From Rhodobacter sp. (GTDB lineage Bacteria > Pseudomonadota > Alphaproteobacteria > Rhodobacterales > Rhodobacteraceae), in the NCBI GenBank assembly GCA_013824045.1, contig PNND01000236.1, positions 1 to 10,043 of the forward strand: a stretch of DNA of 10,043 nucleotides, written 5' to 3'. Position numbers and translations under genes: made by a program. Of this stretch, positions 1 to 6,623 are shown in pieces (positions within the stretch are counted from its first letter, which is position 1; each line of letters opens with the position of its first letter). The notes under the pieces were generated by a model. That model did not search any database and was not told the origin of the DNA. It saw nothing but the letters and a program-made list of their open reading frames with translations.

Positions 1-659
1 CCAACGCCGATATCGACCATCGCCGAAAAATCCAGCACATCCCGGCTCTTGTACAGGTCATAGGCAAAGGCCCCTGCCATCGTGGGCATCGACAAAAAGA
101 ACGAAAACTCCGCCGAGGCGCGCTTTCCCACGCCCAGCATCCGCGCCCCCACAATCGTCGCGCCAGACCGGCTTACCCCCGGCACCATCGCCAGACACTG
201 GATGAACCCGATGATCAGCGCCTTGCGGAACGGCAGCGCCATCGCCTCTTCATGCACCGGCTCGGGTGCCACTCGGTCGATCACCAAGAGCACGAACCCC
301 CCCAAGATCAGCATCACCGCAATCAGAACCGGCGTCTCGAACAGCACCGTCTTGATGATGTCATGGGCCAGCACCCCGATCACCACTGCCGGAAAGAACG
401 CCAACAGCACCGATGCTACGAACCGCGCCGAAGCCGGGTCGCTGTGCATGGTCGAGGCCACTTTCCACAACTTGCCCGCATAAACCGTCAGGATCGCCAG
501 AACGGCGCCCAGCTGGATCACCACCTCAAAGGTGCGACCGGGGCTGTCAAACCCTAGAAAATGCCCGACCAGCAACAAATGCCCGGTCGAAGACACGGGG
601 ATGAACTCGGTCAACCCCTCGATCAGGCCCAGAAGGGCAGCGGTCAGCGTGTTTTCCAT
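1..659 (-). CDS. uppP: Undecaprenyl-diphosphatase UppP (BacA family), C-terminus cut by window edge
   Basis: UppP is an integral membrane enzyme that dephosphorylates undecaprenyl diphosphate so that the lipid carrier for peptidoglycan and other envelope polymers can be reused; it also confers bacitracin tolerance. The frame is open from the ATG at 659 to the left edge and gives 219 residues of a family that is usually about 265-270 long, so roughly the last 50 are missing. Both family signatures are present: the first motif at residues 14-27 ([14 protein letters not shown], with Glu14, Glu18 and His27) and the second at 160-166 (PGVSRSG, with Arg164). Hydrophobic stretches near 46-60, 81-98, 111-128 and 147-160 fit a polytopic protein. 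The start is backed by a GGAAGGA ribosome site 3 nt upstream. It follows the NDUFA9-like gene by 45 nt and is probably cotranscribed with it. The identification is firm. Confidence 0.96.
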   Translation of the reverse strand, partial: MENTLTAALLGLIEGLTEFIPVSSTGHLLLVGHFLGFDSPGRTFEVVIQLGAVLAILTVYAGKLWKVASTMHSDPASARFVASVLLAFFPAVVIGVLAHDIIKTVLFETPVLIAVMLILGGFVLLVIDRVAPEPVHEEAMALPFRKALIIGFIQCLAMVPGVSRSGATIVGARMLGVGKRASAEFSFFLSMPTMAGAFAYDLYKSRDVLDFSAMVDIGV

Positions 660-704
660 CTGTCCTTCCCGGCGGTAGATCGGACGCTTAACGCGCGCAG
701 CGCA

Positions 705-1691
705 TCAAACCTTCCGCAGGTTCTTGGCCGATTCCTTGATCGCCGCATATTGCCCCGACGGGCGATAGCGCCACAGATATTCCGGCAGTACCGGGCCCAT
801 CGCCACAGGCGTGATCCCCAGATCGGCAAACCCCTTCGCTCCGGGCGCCACCACATTGTCGGTCCGCAGGTTGCGCACCTGATCGCGCGTGATCATGCCG
901 TTGTTGAACAGGCCCAGCGTCAGGGTCTGCACCAGATCCAGTACGCCGCCCATAATGGATGCCGCAAAGAAGGGAATGTTCAGGATCAGGCGGCGGCGAC
1001 GGATCTCGGTCAGCATCCGCTGCATCAATTCCCGGAAGGTCGCCACTTCCGGCCCGCCCAACTCATAGATGCCCGGCGCCGCGGCCCCGGTGATCCCTTT
1101 CACCGCCGCCTGCGCCACGTCATCCACATGCACCGGCTGGAAGCGCGTCGCAGCCCCCACCACCGGCAGAACCGGCGAGAACCGCGCCATCGCGGCAAAG
1201 CGATTGAAGAACCCGTCCTCGTTGCCGAAGATGATCGATGGGCGCAGGATCATCGCCCCTGGAAAGGCCGCCAGAATCGCCGCCTCACCCGCCGCCTTGG
1301 TTTGCTGATATTCGGATGCGCTGTCCTGATCCGCGCCAATGGCTGAAACATGGACCAACTGGCCCACACCTTCTTCGGCCGCGATCCGCGCGATGCGCGC
1401 GGCTCCGCTGGCCTGAACCGAGTCAAAAGTGTTCTTCCCAGCCTTGTTCAGGATACCCACGCAGTTCACCATCGCATCCGCCCCCCGCATCGCAGCGCGG
1501 ACCGACGCATCGTCGCGGATGTTGCAGGCCACAGGCTCCACCTGTCCGACCACGCCATAAGGCTTCACGAACAGCGCCTCATTCGGGCGGCGCACGGCCA
1601 CTCGCACGCGCCAGCCTTCCTTGGCCATGCGACGCGCGATGTACCGCCCGACAAACCCCGACCCGCCATAGATGGTGACAAGCTTGTTCAT
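705..1691 (-). CDS. NDUFA9-like NAD(P)-binding protein (atypical short-chain dehydrogenase/reductase)
   Basis: This 328-residue protein has an N-terminal Rossmann fold with the dinucleotide motif GGSGFVG at residues 9-15, followed by an Arg-rich end of the second strand (VRVAVRRP, 29-36) that would suit NADP(H). It resembles the bacterial 'complex I NDUFA9 subunit family' proteins, relatives of the accessory subunit of mitochondrial NADH dehydrogenase. A Ser in HVSAIG (Ser116) and a YQQTK motif (Tyr128, Lys132) are placed like an SDR catalytic triad, so it may be an active oxidoreductase. The substrate is unknown. As far as I recall, the purified Paracoccus complex I has no NDUFA9 subunit, so a role in complex I should not be assumed. 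The ATG at 1691 has a GGGGAA ribosome site 6 nt upstream. uppP follows after 45 nt; the petABC terminator lies upstream, so this gene needs its own promoter. Confidence 0.88.
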   Translation of the reverse strand: MNKLVTIYGGSGFVGRYIARRMAKEGWRVRVAVRRPNEALFVKPYGVVGQVEPVACNIRDDASVRAAMRGADAMVNCVGILNKAGKNTFDSVQASGAARIARIAAEEGVGQLVHVSAIGADQDSASEYQQTKAAGEAAILAAFPGAMILRPSIIFGNEDGFFNRFAAMARFSPVLPVVGAATRFQPVHVDDVAQAAVKGITGAAAPGIYELGGPEVATFRELMQRMLTEIRRRRLILNIPFFAASIMGGVLDLVQTLTLGLFNNGMITRDQVRNLRTDNVVAPGAKGFADLGITPVAMGPVLPEYLWRYRPSGQYAAIKESAKNLRKV

Positions 1692-1894
1692 GTCCGGTTC
1701 CCCAATCTGCCAGGCTCAACGATTTCCCGCAGTGATTACACGCTTGCGCCGCCAAGGCCAAGCATCCGCTGTGCCGCAGGGCTGGGTGTCAGTTCCCGGA
1801 GCCACGATTTTTCTGCGAAAGATCCGAAAAGACGTTCTGCGAACGTCCGCCTGCCCGAATTTTCGCAGAAAACTCGCATATCAATGCAGGTTCA
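1692..1894 (-). promoter_or_regulatory. Upstream region of the NDUFA9-like/uppP unit
   Basis: These 203 bases separate the petC terminator from the NDUFA9-like gene and hold no convincing ORF. They should contain the promoter of the NDUFA9-like/uppP unit because the upstream operon ends in a strong terminator. On the minus strand a TGTAAT at 1740-1735 is a possible -10 element, with TTGGCC 15 nt upstream as a weak -35; this is only a guess. The outstanding content is the TTCTGCGAA cluster listed separately, which would lie about 70-130 nt upstream of that -10. Confidence 0.4.
1809..1872. repeat. Three copies of TTCTGCGAA in a nested inverted-repeat arrangement
   Basis: The 9-mer TTCTGCGAA occurs on the plus strand at 1811-1819 and 1835-1843, and as its complement TTCGCAGAA at 1862-1870; each is itself a TTC-N3-GAA dyad. 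The two outer copies sit in a perfect 12-bp inverted repeat (TTTTCTGCGAAA at 1809-1820 against TTTCGCAGAAAA at 1861-1872). The middle one sits in a 17-nt palindrome at 1831-1847 (GACGTTC, TGC, GAACGTC). Centre-to-centre distances are 24 and 27 bp. This looks like an operator with several binding sites for a dimeric repressor or activator acting on the NDUFA9-like gene. A structured RNA is also possible. I cannot name the regulator. Confidence 0.65.
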
Positions 1895-1921
1895 AAAGAA
1901 AAACCCCGCGCAACGGCGGGG
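1895..1921 (-). terminator. Intrinsic terminator of the petABC operon
   Basis: Read on the minus strand, a 6-bp GC stem (CCCCGC at 1921-1916 against GCGGGG at 1909-1904, 6-nt loop) is followed directly by TTTTTCTTTT. It lies 30 nt after the petC stop codon. This is a textbook Rho-independent terminator, so transcription of the bc1 operon should mostly end here rather than run into the NDUFA9-like gene. Confidence 0.9.
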
Positions 1922-1951
1922 TCTTTCACGATTTCAGACCGTGTCGCTGGC

Positions 1952-2797
1952 TCAGGCCGTCTTGCCCTTCACGCCCGCCCAGATCCGCTTGTTCGTCAGA
2001 TAGAGCAGCGATGCCAGGATCAGCAGGAAGATCACCGCCTTGAACCCCGCTTCGCGACGGTCCATCAGCTTCGGCTCTGCCGCCCACATCAGGAAGGACG
2101 ACACATCTTCTGCCATCTGGCTTTCCGTCGCCGCCGTGCCATCCTGATAGGTGATCAGATCATCCATCAGCGGAGGCGGCATCGCGATCCAGCTGCCAGG
2201 AACGGTGGAAACCCCCTTCTCATCCTTGCAGGTGTCCGGAATGGCGCCCTTGTCGAACGACGTGTTGTAGTAGAAGCCGTCGATGCCATCAGGGGCACAT
2301 TCCGGGTTCTCCTCGTAATGGGTCAGAAGGGAATACATGTATTCCGCCCCGCCCATGCCGTTGAACAACTGGCTCATCCCCGTGCCGTAGGGGCCAGAGA
2401 AGCCCGCCCGTGCCTTGGTCATCAGCGAAAGGTCCGGGGCGCCTTCCATCCCCGATCCCGGGAAATGGTCGGTCGGCGTGCCTTCCCGATCCTCACCGGT
2501 TTCCGCATCCGTGATGGTGAACTGCGTGGCAAAAGCGCGGACCTGATCCTCGGGCAACTGCGGGCCACCCTCATCGGCCAGCGTGCGGATCGGCACATAC
2601 TTCAGGCCGTGGCACGCTGAGCAGACTTCCATATAGACCTGCAGCCCACGCTGAAGCTGGAACTGGTCGAACTTCCCGAACGGCCCTTCGTGGGCAAAGT
2701 CCACATCGGTGATTTCCTTGTGACCGCCCGCTGCCAGCGCTGCCCCGGAGGACAGCGCCAGAACAGCAGCGGCACTGAGTGCGAAATTCCTGATCAT
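1952..2797 (-). CDS. petC: Cytochrome c1 of the cytochrome bc1 complex
   Basis: This is the membrane-anchored c-type cytochrome of the bc1 complex (complex III); it takes electrons from the Rieske cluster and passes them to soluble or membrane cytochrome c on the periplasmic side. A Sec signal peptide covers about residues 1-22 (hydrophobic, ending SSGAALA). The heme is attached at CSACH (59-63), with His63 as one axial ligand. Met206 in AMPPPLMDD matches the sixth ligand of the Rhodobacter protein, and Cys167 and Cys190 match its disulfide pair (both spaced by 23). A single C-terminal anchor precedes [15 protein letters not shown]. The ATG at 2797 gives 281 residues and has a GAGGAAG site. 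An in-frame GTG at 2818 would overlap petB and add seven charged residues before the signal peptide, so it is less likely. It is the last gene of petABC. Confidence 0.97.
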   Translation of the reverse strand: MIRNFALSAAAVLALSSGAALAAGGHKEITDVDFAHEGPFGKFDQFQLQRGLQVYMEVCSACHGLKYVPIRTLADEGGPQLPEDQVRAFATQFTITDAETGEDREGTPTDHFPGSGMEGAPDLSLMTKARAGFSGPYGTGMSQLFNGMGGAEYMYSLLTHYEENPECAPDGIDGFYYNTSFDKGAIPDTCKDEKGVSTVPGSWIAMPPPLMDDLITYQDGTAATESQMAEDVSSFLMWAAEPKLMDRREAGFKAVIFLLILASLLYLTNKRIWAGVKGKTA

Positions 2798-2814
2798 CTT
2801 CCTCAGTTCCCTTC

Positions 2815-4164
2815 TCACTCGGCCGGCTGGGCCACGACGTTTCCGCCGGAACCGCCACCATGTTTGCCGTAGTGCGCATTGAAGTCATCCTCGATGGTCG
2901 CAGGCTGCGGCATCGGCTTCTCGATCACGCCCAGCAGCGGCAGGATCACCAGGAAATAGGCGAACCAATAGGCCGATGCGATCAGCGAAATGGTGGCGTA
3001 GGGCTCTTCTGCCGGCATCGCGCCCACCCACATCAGAACGATGAAGTCGACAACCAGCAGCGCAAACCACCACTTGAACATCGGGCGATAGCGGCCCGAC
3101 CGCACCGAAGAGGTGTCCAGCCACGGCGCCAGCGCCATCACCGCAATCGCCCCGAACATCGCGATCACGCCAAAGAACTTGGCATCCACGATCCCGAAGG
3201 TGATCCACTCCACTGCAATCACCACCCAGACGTCGGCGGTAAAGGCCCGCAGGATGGCGTAGAACGGCAGGAAGTACCATTCCGGCACGATGTGCGCAGG
3301 CGTCGCCAGCGCGTTCGCTTCGATATAGTTGTCGGGGTGGCCGAGATAGTTGGGCATGAAGCCCACAACCGCGAAGAACACCGCCAGAATGATCGCCAGC
3401 GCGAACAGGTCCTTGATCACGTAATAGGGCCAGAACGGAACGGTATCCTTCGCCGCCTCTTCCTTCGACCCGCGGCGCACTTCAACCCCGGTCGGGTTGT
3501 TGTTGCCGGTGGTGTGGAAGGCCCAGATATGCACAGCCACCAGACCGGCGATGACGAAGGGCAGCAGGTAATGCAGGCTGAAGAAGCGGTTCAGCGTGGC
3601 ATTGTCCACCGCCGGTCCGCCCAGAAGCCAGGTCTGGATCGCTTCGCCGATACCCGGGATCGCGCCGAACAGCCCGGTGATCACCGTGGCGCCCCAGAAC
3701 GACATCTGCCCCCAAGGCAGAACATAACCCATAAAGGCGGTGCCCATCATCAGCAGATAGATCAGCATACCGATGATCCACGTCACTTCACGCGGGGCCT
3801 TGTAGGACCCGTAGTAAAGACCGCGGAAGATGTGCAGATACACCGCCACAAAGAACAGCGACGCACCGTTCTGATGCAGATAGCGGATCATGTAGCCGCC
3901 GTTCACGTTGCGCATGATGTGCTCAACCGACGCAAAGGCATAGTCCACATGCGGCGTGTAATGCATCACAAGAACGATGCCGGTGATGATCTGCAGCGCC
4001 AGACAGAAGGTCAGCACAATGCCCCAGATCCACATCCAGTTCAGGTTCTTGGGCGTCGGCAGCATCAGGGTGTCATACATCAGCCCAACGATCGGCAGCC
4101 GCTTGTGCAGCCACTTTTCGCCACCCGACTTGGGCTCATAATGGTCGTGCGGAATTCCAGCCAT
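2815..4164 (-). CDS. petB: Cytochrome b of the cytochrome bc1 complex
   Basis: Cytochrome b is the membrane core of complex III. It carries hemes bL and bH and forms the quinol-oxidising (Qo) and quinone-reducing (Qi) sites of the Q cycle. The 449-residue protein keeps the Rhodobacter numbering exactly: His97, His111, His198 and His212 are the four heme ligands, and the Qo-site PEWY motif is at 294-297 with Glu295. A conserved [17 protein letters not shown] stretch covers 146-162. Eight transmembrane helices are expected and hydrophobic segments fit this. The ATG at 4164 follows the petA stop by 11 nt; an AAGGAA ribosome site overlaps that stop (TAAGGAAC). The stop at 2815 is 17 nt before the petC ATG. 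The C-terminus ends in a Gly-rich tail. No anomalies were seen. Confidence 0.98.
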   Translation of the reverse strand: MAGIPHDHYEPKSGGEKWLHKRLPIVGLMYDTLMLPTPKNLNWMWIWGIVLTFCLALQIITGIVLVMHYTPHVDYAFASVEHIMRNVNGGYMIRYLHQNGASLFFVAVYLHIFRGLYYGSYKAPREVTWIIGMLIYLLMMGTAFMGYVLPWGQMSFWGATVITGLFGAIPGIGEAIQTWLLGGPAVDNATLNRFFSLHYLLPFVIAGLVAVHIWAFHTTGNNNPTGVEVRRGSKEEAAKDTVPFWPYYVIKDLFALAIILAVFFAVVGFMPNYLGHPDNYIEANALATPAHIVPEWYFLPFYAILRAFTADVWVVIAVEWITFGIVDAKFFGVIAMFGAIAVMALAPWLDTSSVRSGRYRPMFKWWFALLVVDFIVLMWVGAMPAEEPYATISLIASAYWFAYFLVILPLLGVIEKPMPQPATIEDDFNAHYGKHGGGSGGNVVAQPAE

Positions 4165-4175
4165 ATGTCTGTTCC

Positions 4176-4736
4176 TTACCCAAGCTTGATCGTGGTTTCG
4201 TCCACAAAGGACGCAATCGGAATGTCAAGGTTGCGCGGTGCCGGCCCTTTGCGGATGCGCCCGGCACTGTCATAATGCGACCCGTGGCAGGGGCAGAACC
4301 AGCCGCCGAATTCACCGGACCCGTCGCCGATCGGCACACAGCCCAGATGGGTGCAGACGCCGATCATCACCAGCCACTCACCCGCTTCATCCAGCGTGCG
4401 GTTCACGTCGCTGGCATCGCTGTTGGGCTTGTTGGGGTTTTCCGACATCGCATCGGGCAGGTCTGTCAATGCAACGGCCCGCGCTTCCTCGATCTCTTCC
4501 GGGGTGCGGCGGCGAATGAACACCGGTTTGCCCAGGTATTTCACAGTGAGCTGCGTACCGACCTCGACGCCGGACACATCGACGAAGATCGATGCGAGCG
4601 CCTGAACATCGGCCGAAGGATTCATCTGGTTGACCAGCGGCCAGACAGCGGCGCCCGTGGCAACCGCACCGGCCCCTGCGGTGGCATAGTACAGGAAATC
4701 CCGCCGGGTACCTGTGTTGTCTTCAGCGTGGGACAC
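4176..4736 (-). CDS. petA: Rieske iron-sulfur protein of the cytochrome bc1 complex
   Basis: This is the 2Fe-2S subunit (186 residues) that takes the first electron from quinol at the Qo site and swings to cytochrome c1. Cluster ligands are Cys128 and His130 in CTHLGC and Cys148 and His151 in CPCHGSHYD; Cys133 and Cys150 would form the stabilising disulfide. The N-terminus carries a twin-arginine motif (TRRDFL, 10-15) before the single membrane helix (about 16-36), in line with Tat-dependent export of folded Rieske proteins. Translation starts at a GTG at 4736, supported by a GGAGAA ribosome site six bases upstream and by the usual length of the family. It is the first gene of petABC. An insert typical of proteobacterial Rieske proteins lies at about 78-118, before the cluster domain. 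Confidence 0.98.
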   Translation of the reverse strand: MSHAEDNTGTRRDFLYYATAGAGAVATGAAVWPLVNQMNPSADVQALASIFVDVSGVEVGTQLTVKYLGKPVFIRRRTPEEIEEARAVALTDLPDAMSENPNKPNSDASDVNRTLDEAGEWLVMIGVCTHLGCVPIGDGSGEFGGWFCPCHGSHYDSAGRIRKGPAPRNLDIPIASFVDETTIKLG

Positions 4737-4760
4737 GAGAACTTCTCCCTATTCCAGATC

Positions 4761-4777
4761 CGCGGGGAAGTCCCGCG
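4761..4777 (-). other. Stem-loop in the petA leader next to the ribosome site
   Basis: CGCGGG at 4761-4766 pairs perfectly with CCCGCG at 4772-4777 around a 5-nt loop. It sits 12 nt upstream of the petA GGAGAA ribosome site (4748-4743) and would lie within the mRNA leader. It could protect the 5' end or tune translation of the GTG-started petA; no function is shown. Confidence 0.5.
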
Positions 4778-4825
4778 ACTCGAAAATCCATGTGGGCCGC
4801 AGTTTCCCGCAGCCATACCGGGCGG

Positions 4826-4854
4826 CTTTTAGACCGGTCGCACCAGATCGTCCA
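4826..4854 (-). promoter_or_regulatory. petA: Candidate petABC promoter
   Basis: On the minus strand TGGACG (4854-4849) and TAAAAG (4831-4826) are separated by 17 nt, each matching four of six bases of the sigma-70 consensus. Transcription would begin near 4819 and give a leader of about 80 nt. In GC-rich alphaproteobacteria such matches are weak evidence, and another start site within the 385-bp region is quite possible. Confidence 0.25.
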
Positions 4855-5096
4855 GCGGACAAACGGGCGCATCCCCGCCAAAATGCCAAGGAAATCACGC
4901 CCTGTGGCAGTTGGGCGAACTTTCCAAAGCCCGAGTCTGGGTCGCGCGCGGCCCCGCTCAACCCCCTGCGACAAGTCGTAGCGCACAATCTCCACACACC
5001 GGCCCCGCACTCTGGCCAAAAGCAAGGGATCAGCGCCGCCCCCTGCAACGCGGCGCAATAAGAAACGGCAAACGCGTAAATTCCGTTAATCCGCGC

Positions 5097-5112
5097 GCCG
5101 GATCATTCCGGC
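5097..5112 (-). terminator. Hairpin just after the glutathione S-transferase gene
   Basis: GCCGGA (5097-5102) and TCCGGC (5107-5112) form a perfect 6-bp stem with a 4-nt loop, 9 nt past the GST stop codon. No T-run follows on the minus strand, so it is a weak or Rho-assisted terminator, or an mRNA 3'-end stabiliser. Confidence 0.4.
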
Positions 5113-5121
5113 AATACTGCT

Positions 5122-5727
5122 TCAGGCTGGAACCGTGGCCCGCATCGACGCGCGGGCGCCAAAGCCCGCGAACCAGCCCGCCAGCCGGGGCCGCCCATTG
5201 CGCCAGTCCCGCACGTGATGGCGAAAATCCAGATAGCCCAGCGCACAGCCCACCGCGATCTGCCCGGCATCCAGCGGCCCCTGCAGATGCGCCACCCAGC
5301 GCGTTTCAAGCGCATCCAGTGCGCGGTCCACCTTAGCCCATTGCCCCTCGACCCACGGGCCATAGCGCAATTCTTCCGGGCGGATGCGCCCCTCATACAC
5401 CATCAACAAAGCAGCATCGAGGATGCCATCCCCCGTCGCCTCCACCGTCAGCGTATCCCAAAGCCGCGCGCCTTCGGGATACAACCCGCTAGCAGCGCGG
5501 TCATCCAGATAGCGACAGATCACCCGGCTGTCATAAAGCGCCGGCCCGTCCGGCCGCTCCAGCGCAGGCACCTTGCCCAGCGGATTGGCATCCAGCGGTG
5601 CGCCAGCCGGATCGACGGGGTTACCAGATCCCGCCACCAACTCGACATCGCCGATCTGCCCCGTCTCATGCAGCAGGACCATCACCTTGCGCACATAGGG
5701 CGAGGTGGGCGAGAAATAGAGACGCAT
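5122..5727 (-). CDS. Glutathione S-transferase family protein
   Basis: This is a cytosolic GST-fold protein of 201 residues, likely to conjugate or reduce small electrophiles with glutathione; the substrate cannot be told. The N-terminal thioredoxin-like domain (about 1-75) starts RLYFSPTSPYVRK, with Ser9 in the usual active-site region. It has the cis-Pro loop GKVPAL at 51-56 and a YDSRVI motif at 65-70, where Asp takes the place of the more common Glu of the glutathione-binding E-S pair. The helical C-terminal domain has GQIAVGCALGYLDFRHH at about 155-171. The ATG at 5727 was chosen because GGAGAGG lies 6 nt upstream; an in-frame GTG at 5742 overlaps that ribosome site and would add only MERSS. 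It follows paiB by 86 nt on the same strand, with a hairpin region between. Confidence 0.9.
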   Translation of the reverse strand: MRLYFSPTSPYVRKVMVLLHETGQIGDVELVAGSGNPVDPAGAPLDANPLGKVPALERPDGPALYDSRVICRYLDDRAASGLYPEGARLWDTLTVEATGDGILDAALLMVYEGRIRPEELRYGPWVEGQWAKVDRALDALETRWVAHLQGPLDAGQIAVGCALGYLDFRHHVRDWRNGRPRLAGWFAGFGARASMRATVPA

Positions 5728-5774
5728 GGAAGACCTCTCCACTGGAACAATTGCCCGACCCTAGTCACGCCCCC

Positions 5775-5812
5775 AACCGCCCCGCAAGGCGGTTTTTGAC
5801 CCAAAAACCGCC
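5775..5812. repeat. Three-part complementary repeat between paiB and the GST gene
   Basis: On the plus strand AACCGCC (5775-5781), GGCGGTTTTT (5788-5797) and AAAAACCGCC (5803-5812) follow one another. The middle segment can pair with either neighbour, giving a 7-bp stem with a 6-nt loop or a 10-bp stem with a 5-nt loop. The 10-bp hairpin begins one base after the paiB stop codon and probably marks the end of the paiB message. On the plus strand the first stem followed by TTTTT looks like an intrinsic terminator, although no plus-strand gene ends here. Confidence 0.6.
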
Positions 5813-5813
5813 C

Positions 5814-6419
5814 TCACCCCAGTCGCCGCATAAGCGCAGCGATCTCCCCCGCCATCCCGCCCTGCGCCTCCAGCGCGGCGATGACGCCCGCCCGTGCCTC
5901 GGGCGTCTTGTTCTGGTTCAGCTTCCATGTCCCATCAACCGACGTGACCTCCAGCCGGAACGGCAGGATGCCCCGCATCATCCGCGCCATCACTCCTTCG
6001 CCCATCTTGGCCTTGGTCCATGGCCGTTTGCCCGCCAGCCGCCCCTCGAATTCTTCGGTCAGCGCATCCACCTGCGGCTCCAGCCCGTCATCCGGCAGCG
6101 GATGCAGCACGCCGCGCAGATGCACCGCCACATAGTTCCATGTCGGCACCTGATCCGGCACCCCGTACCAATCGGGCGAGATATAGGCGTCCGGTCCCTG
6201 CACCGCCAAAAGAGCAGGCGCAGGCAGATCGGCGCGCGCAATGTCGTTCGACCGCGCCAGATGCACTTCGACCGCGCCGTCAGGCAGGATCACAAACGGC
6301 ACATGCGCCGCAATCGGGCCGGCCGCGCCGTTGATGCACAGCATCCCGAACCCCCGCGCCGCCGAAAAGGCGAGATTCTCGTCACGGCCTGTGCCGCGAA
6401 AGGCGGGATTTGGATGCAT
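5814..6419 (-). CDS. FMN-binding negative transcriptional regulator-like protein (PaiB family)
   Basis: This 201-residue protein matches the PaiB family throughout its length. Motifs seen are MHPNPAF at the start, VHLARSN (51-57), YISPDWY (79-85), VPTWNY (91-96) and KLNQNK (166-171). Members have a split-barrel flavin fold and bind FMN. Bacillus PaiB was described as a negative regulator of sporulation and protease genes, but no DNA-binding domain is visible here, so the regulator name is inherited and a flavin enzyme or FMN-dependent role in the cytosol is equally possible. The ATG at 6419 has a GGAGAGA ribosome site 5 nt upstream. It is transcribed away from phnD across a 204-bp shared region and is followed by the GST gene, with which it may be cotranscribed despite the hairpin between them. 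Confidence 0.92.
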   Translation of the reverse strand: MHPNPAFRGTGRDENLAFSAARGFGMLCINGAAGPIAAHVPFVILPDGAVEVHLARSNDIARADLPAPALLAVQGPDAYISPDWYGVPDQVPTWNYVAVHLRGVLHPLPDDGLEPQVDALTEEFEGRLAGKRPWTKAKMGEGVMARMMRGILPFRLEVTSVDGTWKLNQNKTPEARAGVIAALEAQGGMAGEIAALMRRLG

Positions 6420-6483
6420 CGGCGTCTCTCCAAGCGTTTCGATGGGTCGTGGTTAATGCCTCTGCAAGACGGCACCACTGGCA

Positions 6484-6512
6484 AATACAACGCAATGCAA
6501 CGCTTGTGTGAA
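6484..6512 (-). promoter_or_regulatory. Candidate paiB promoter
   Basis: On the minus strand TTCACA (6512-6507, five of six to the -35 consensus) and TGTATT (6489-6484, four of six to the -10) are 17 nt apart. The start site would be near 6477 and the leader about 58 nt. A perfect 7-bp inverted repeat begins 7 nt upstream of the -35. Confidence 0.35.
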
Positions 6513-6518
6513 TTTTGG

Positions 6519-6539
6519 GTAACGGCACGCCTCCGTTAC
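6519..6539. promoter_or_regulatory. Perfect 7-bp inverted repeat in the paiB-phnD divergent region
   Basis: GTAACGG (6519-6525) and CCGTTAC (6533-6539) flank a 7-nt centre. The 14-bp centre-to-centre spacing and the position between the putative paiB -35 and the Pho box suggest a dimeric regulator site that could act on paiB, phnD or both. The binding protein is unknown. Confidence 0.4.
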
Positions 6540-6554
6540 AGTTGGTAAACACAA

Positions 6555-6572
6555 CCTTCATCCATCTGTCAT
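6555..6572 (+). promoter_or_regulatory. Pho box (PhoB-binding site) upstream of phnD
   Basis: CCTTCAT (6555-6561) and CTGTCAT (6566-6572) are separated by CCAT, which is the classic PhoB arrangement of two 7-nt repeats with an 11-nt period. The second repeat is a perfect consensus and the first matches five of seven. It lies 52 nt upstream of the phnD start, in the right orientation for PhoB to replace a -35 element. No good -10 hexamer can be picked by eye downstream. Phosphate-starvation control is expected for phosphonate uptake genes. Confidence 0.7.
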
Positions 6573-6623
6573 CCGCAAGGCCTACCCCCCGATGAAATGC
6601 AATCGCATCTTATGGGGGACAGC

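Larger units (their letters stand above)
4737..5121 (-). promoter_or_regulatory. Gene-free petABC upstream region
   Basis: These 385 bases between the glutathione S-transferase gene and petA hold no recognisable gene; short frames in them look like chance. Their expected role is the promoter and 5' leader of petABC. From the GST side they contain a 6-bp hairpin at 5097-5112 and a 7-bp all-GC hairpin (GCGCCGC at 5033-5039, GCGGCGC at 5050-5056). Next comes an imperfect dyad at 4967-4985 that loosely resembles a RegA/PrrA half-site, then a candidate promoter near 4854-4826, and a 6-bp hairpin close to the petA ribosome site. RegA/PrrA control of bc1 genes is known in Rhodobacter, but it is not shown here by the sequence. 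Confidence 0.5.

Noticed and set aside
561..1346. A 261-codon plus-strand open frame across uppP and the NDUFA9-like gene
   Set aside because: It spans the start of one real gene and most of another on the opposite strand, and its composition (His, Arg, Gln) is that of an antisense shadow.
1809..1872. LexA/SOS operator or CRISPR repeat as explanation of the TTCTGCGAA cluster
   Set aside because: The alphaproteobacterial SOS box is a GTTC direct repeat, which is not the pattern here, and three 9-mers with alternating orientation and unequal spacing are not a CRISPR array.
2798..2818. An earlier GTG start for petC at 2818
   Set aside because: It would overlap the petB stop and put MRRELRK before the signal peptide, while the ATG at 2797 has its own ribosome site and gives a normal signal peptide.
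2860..4275. A 471-codon plus-strand open frame opposite petB
   Set aside because: It is rich in His, Arg and Gln, has no recognisable domain, and lies wholly antisense to an unmistakable cytochrome b gene; it is a shadow of GC-rich codon use.
4967..4985. A firm RegA/PrrA binding site
   Set aside because: Only one half-site fits the GCGNC/GNCGC pattern well; the other has mismatches, so it is kept only as a hint within the upstream region.
4723..5058. Overlapping frames of about 100 codons in the petA upstream region, as possible extra genes
   Set aside because: None has a good ribosome site, a recognisable domain or a likely composition, and frames on both strands are equally open, as expected for GC-rich non-coding DNA.
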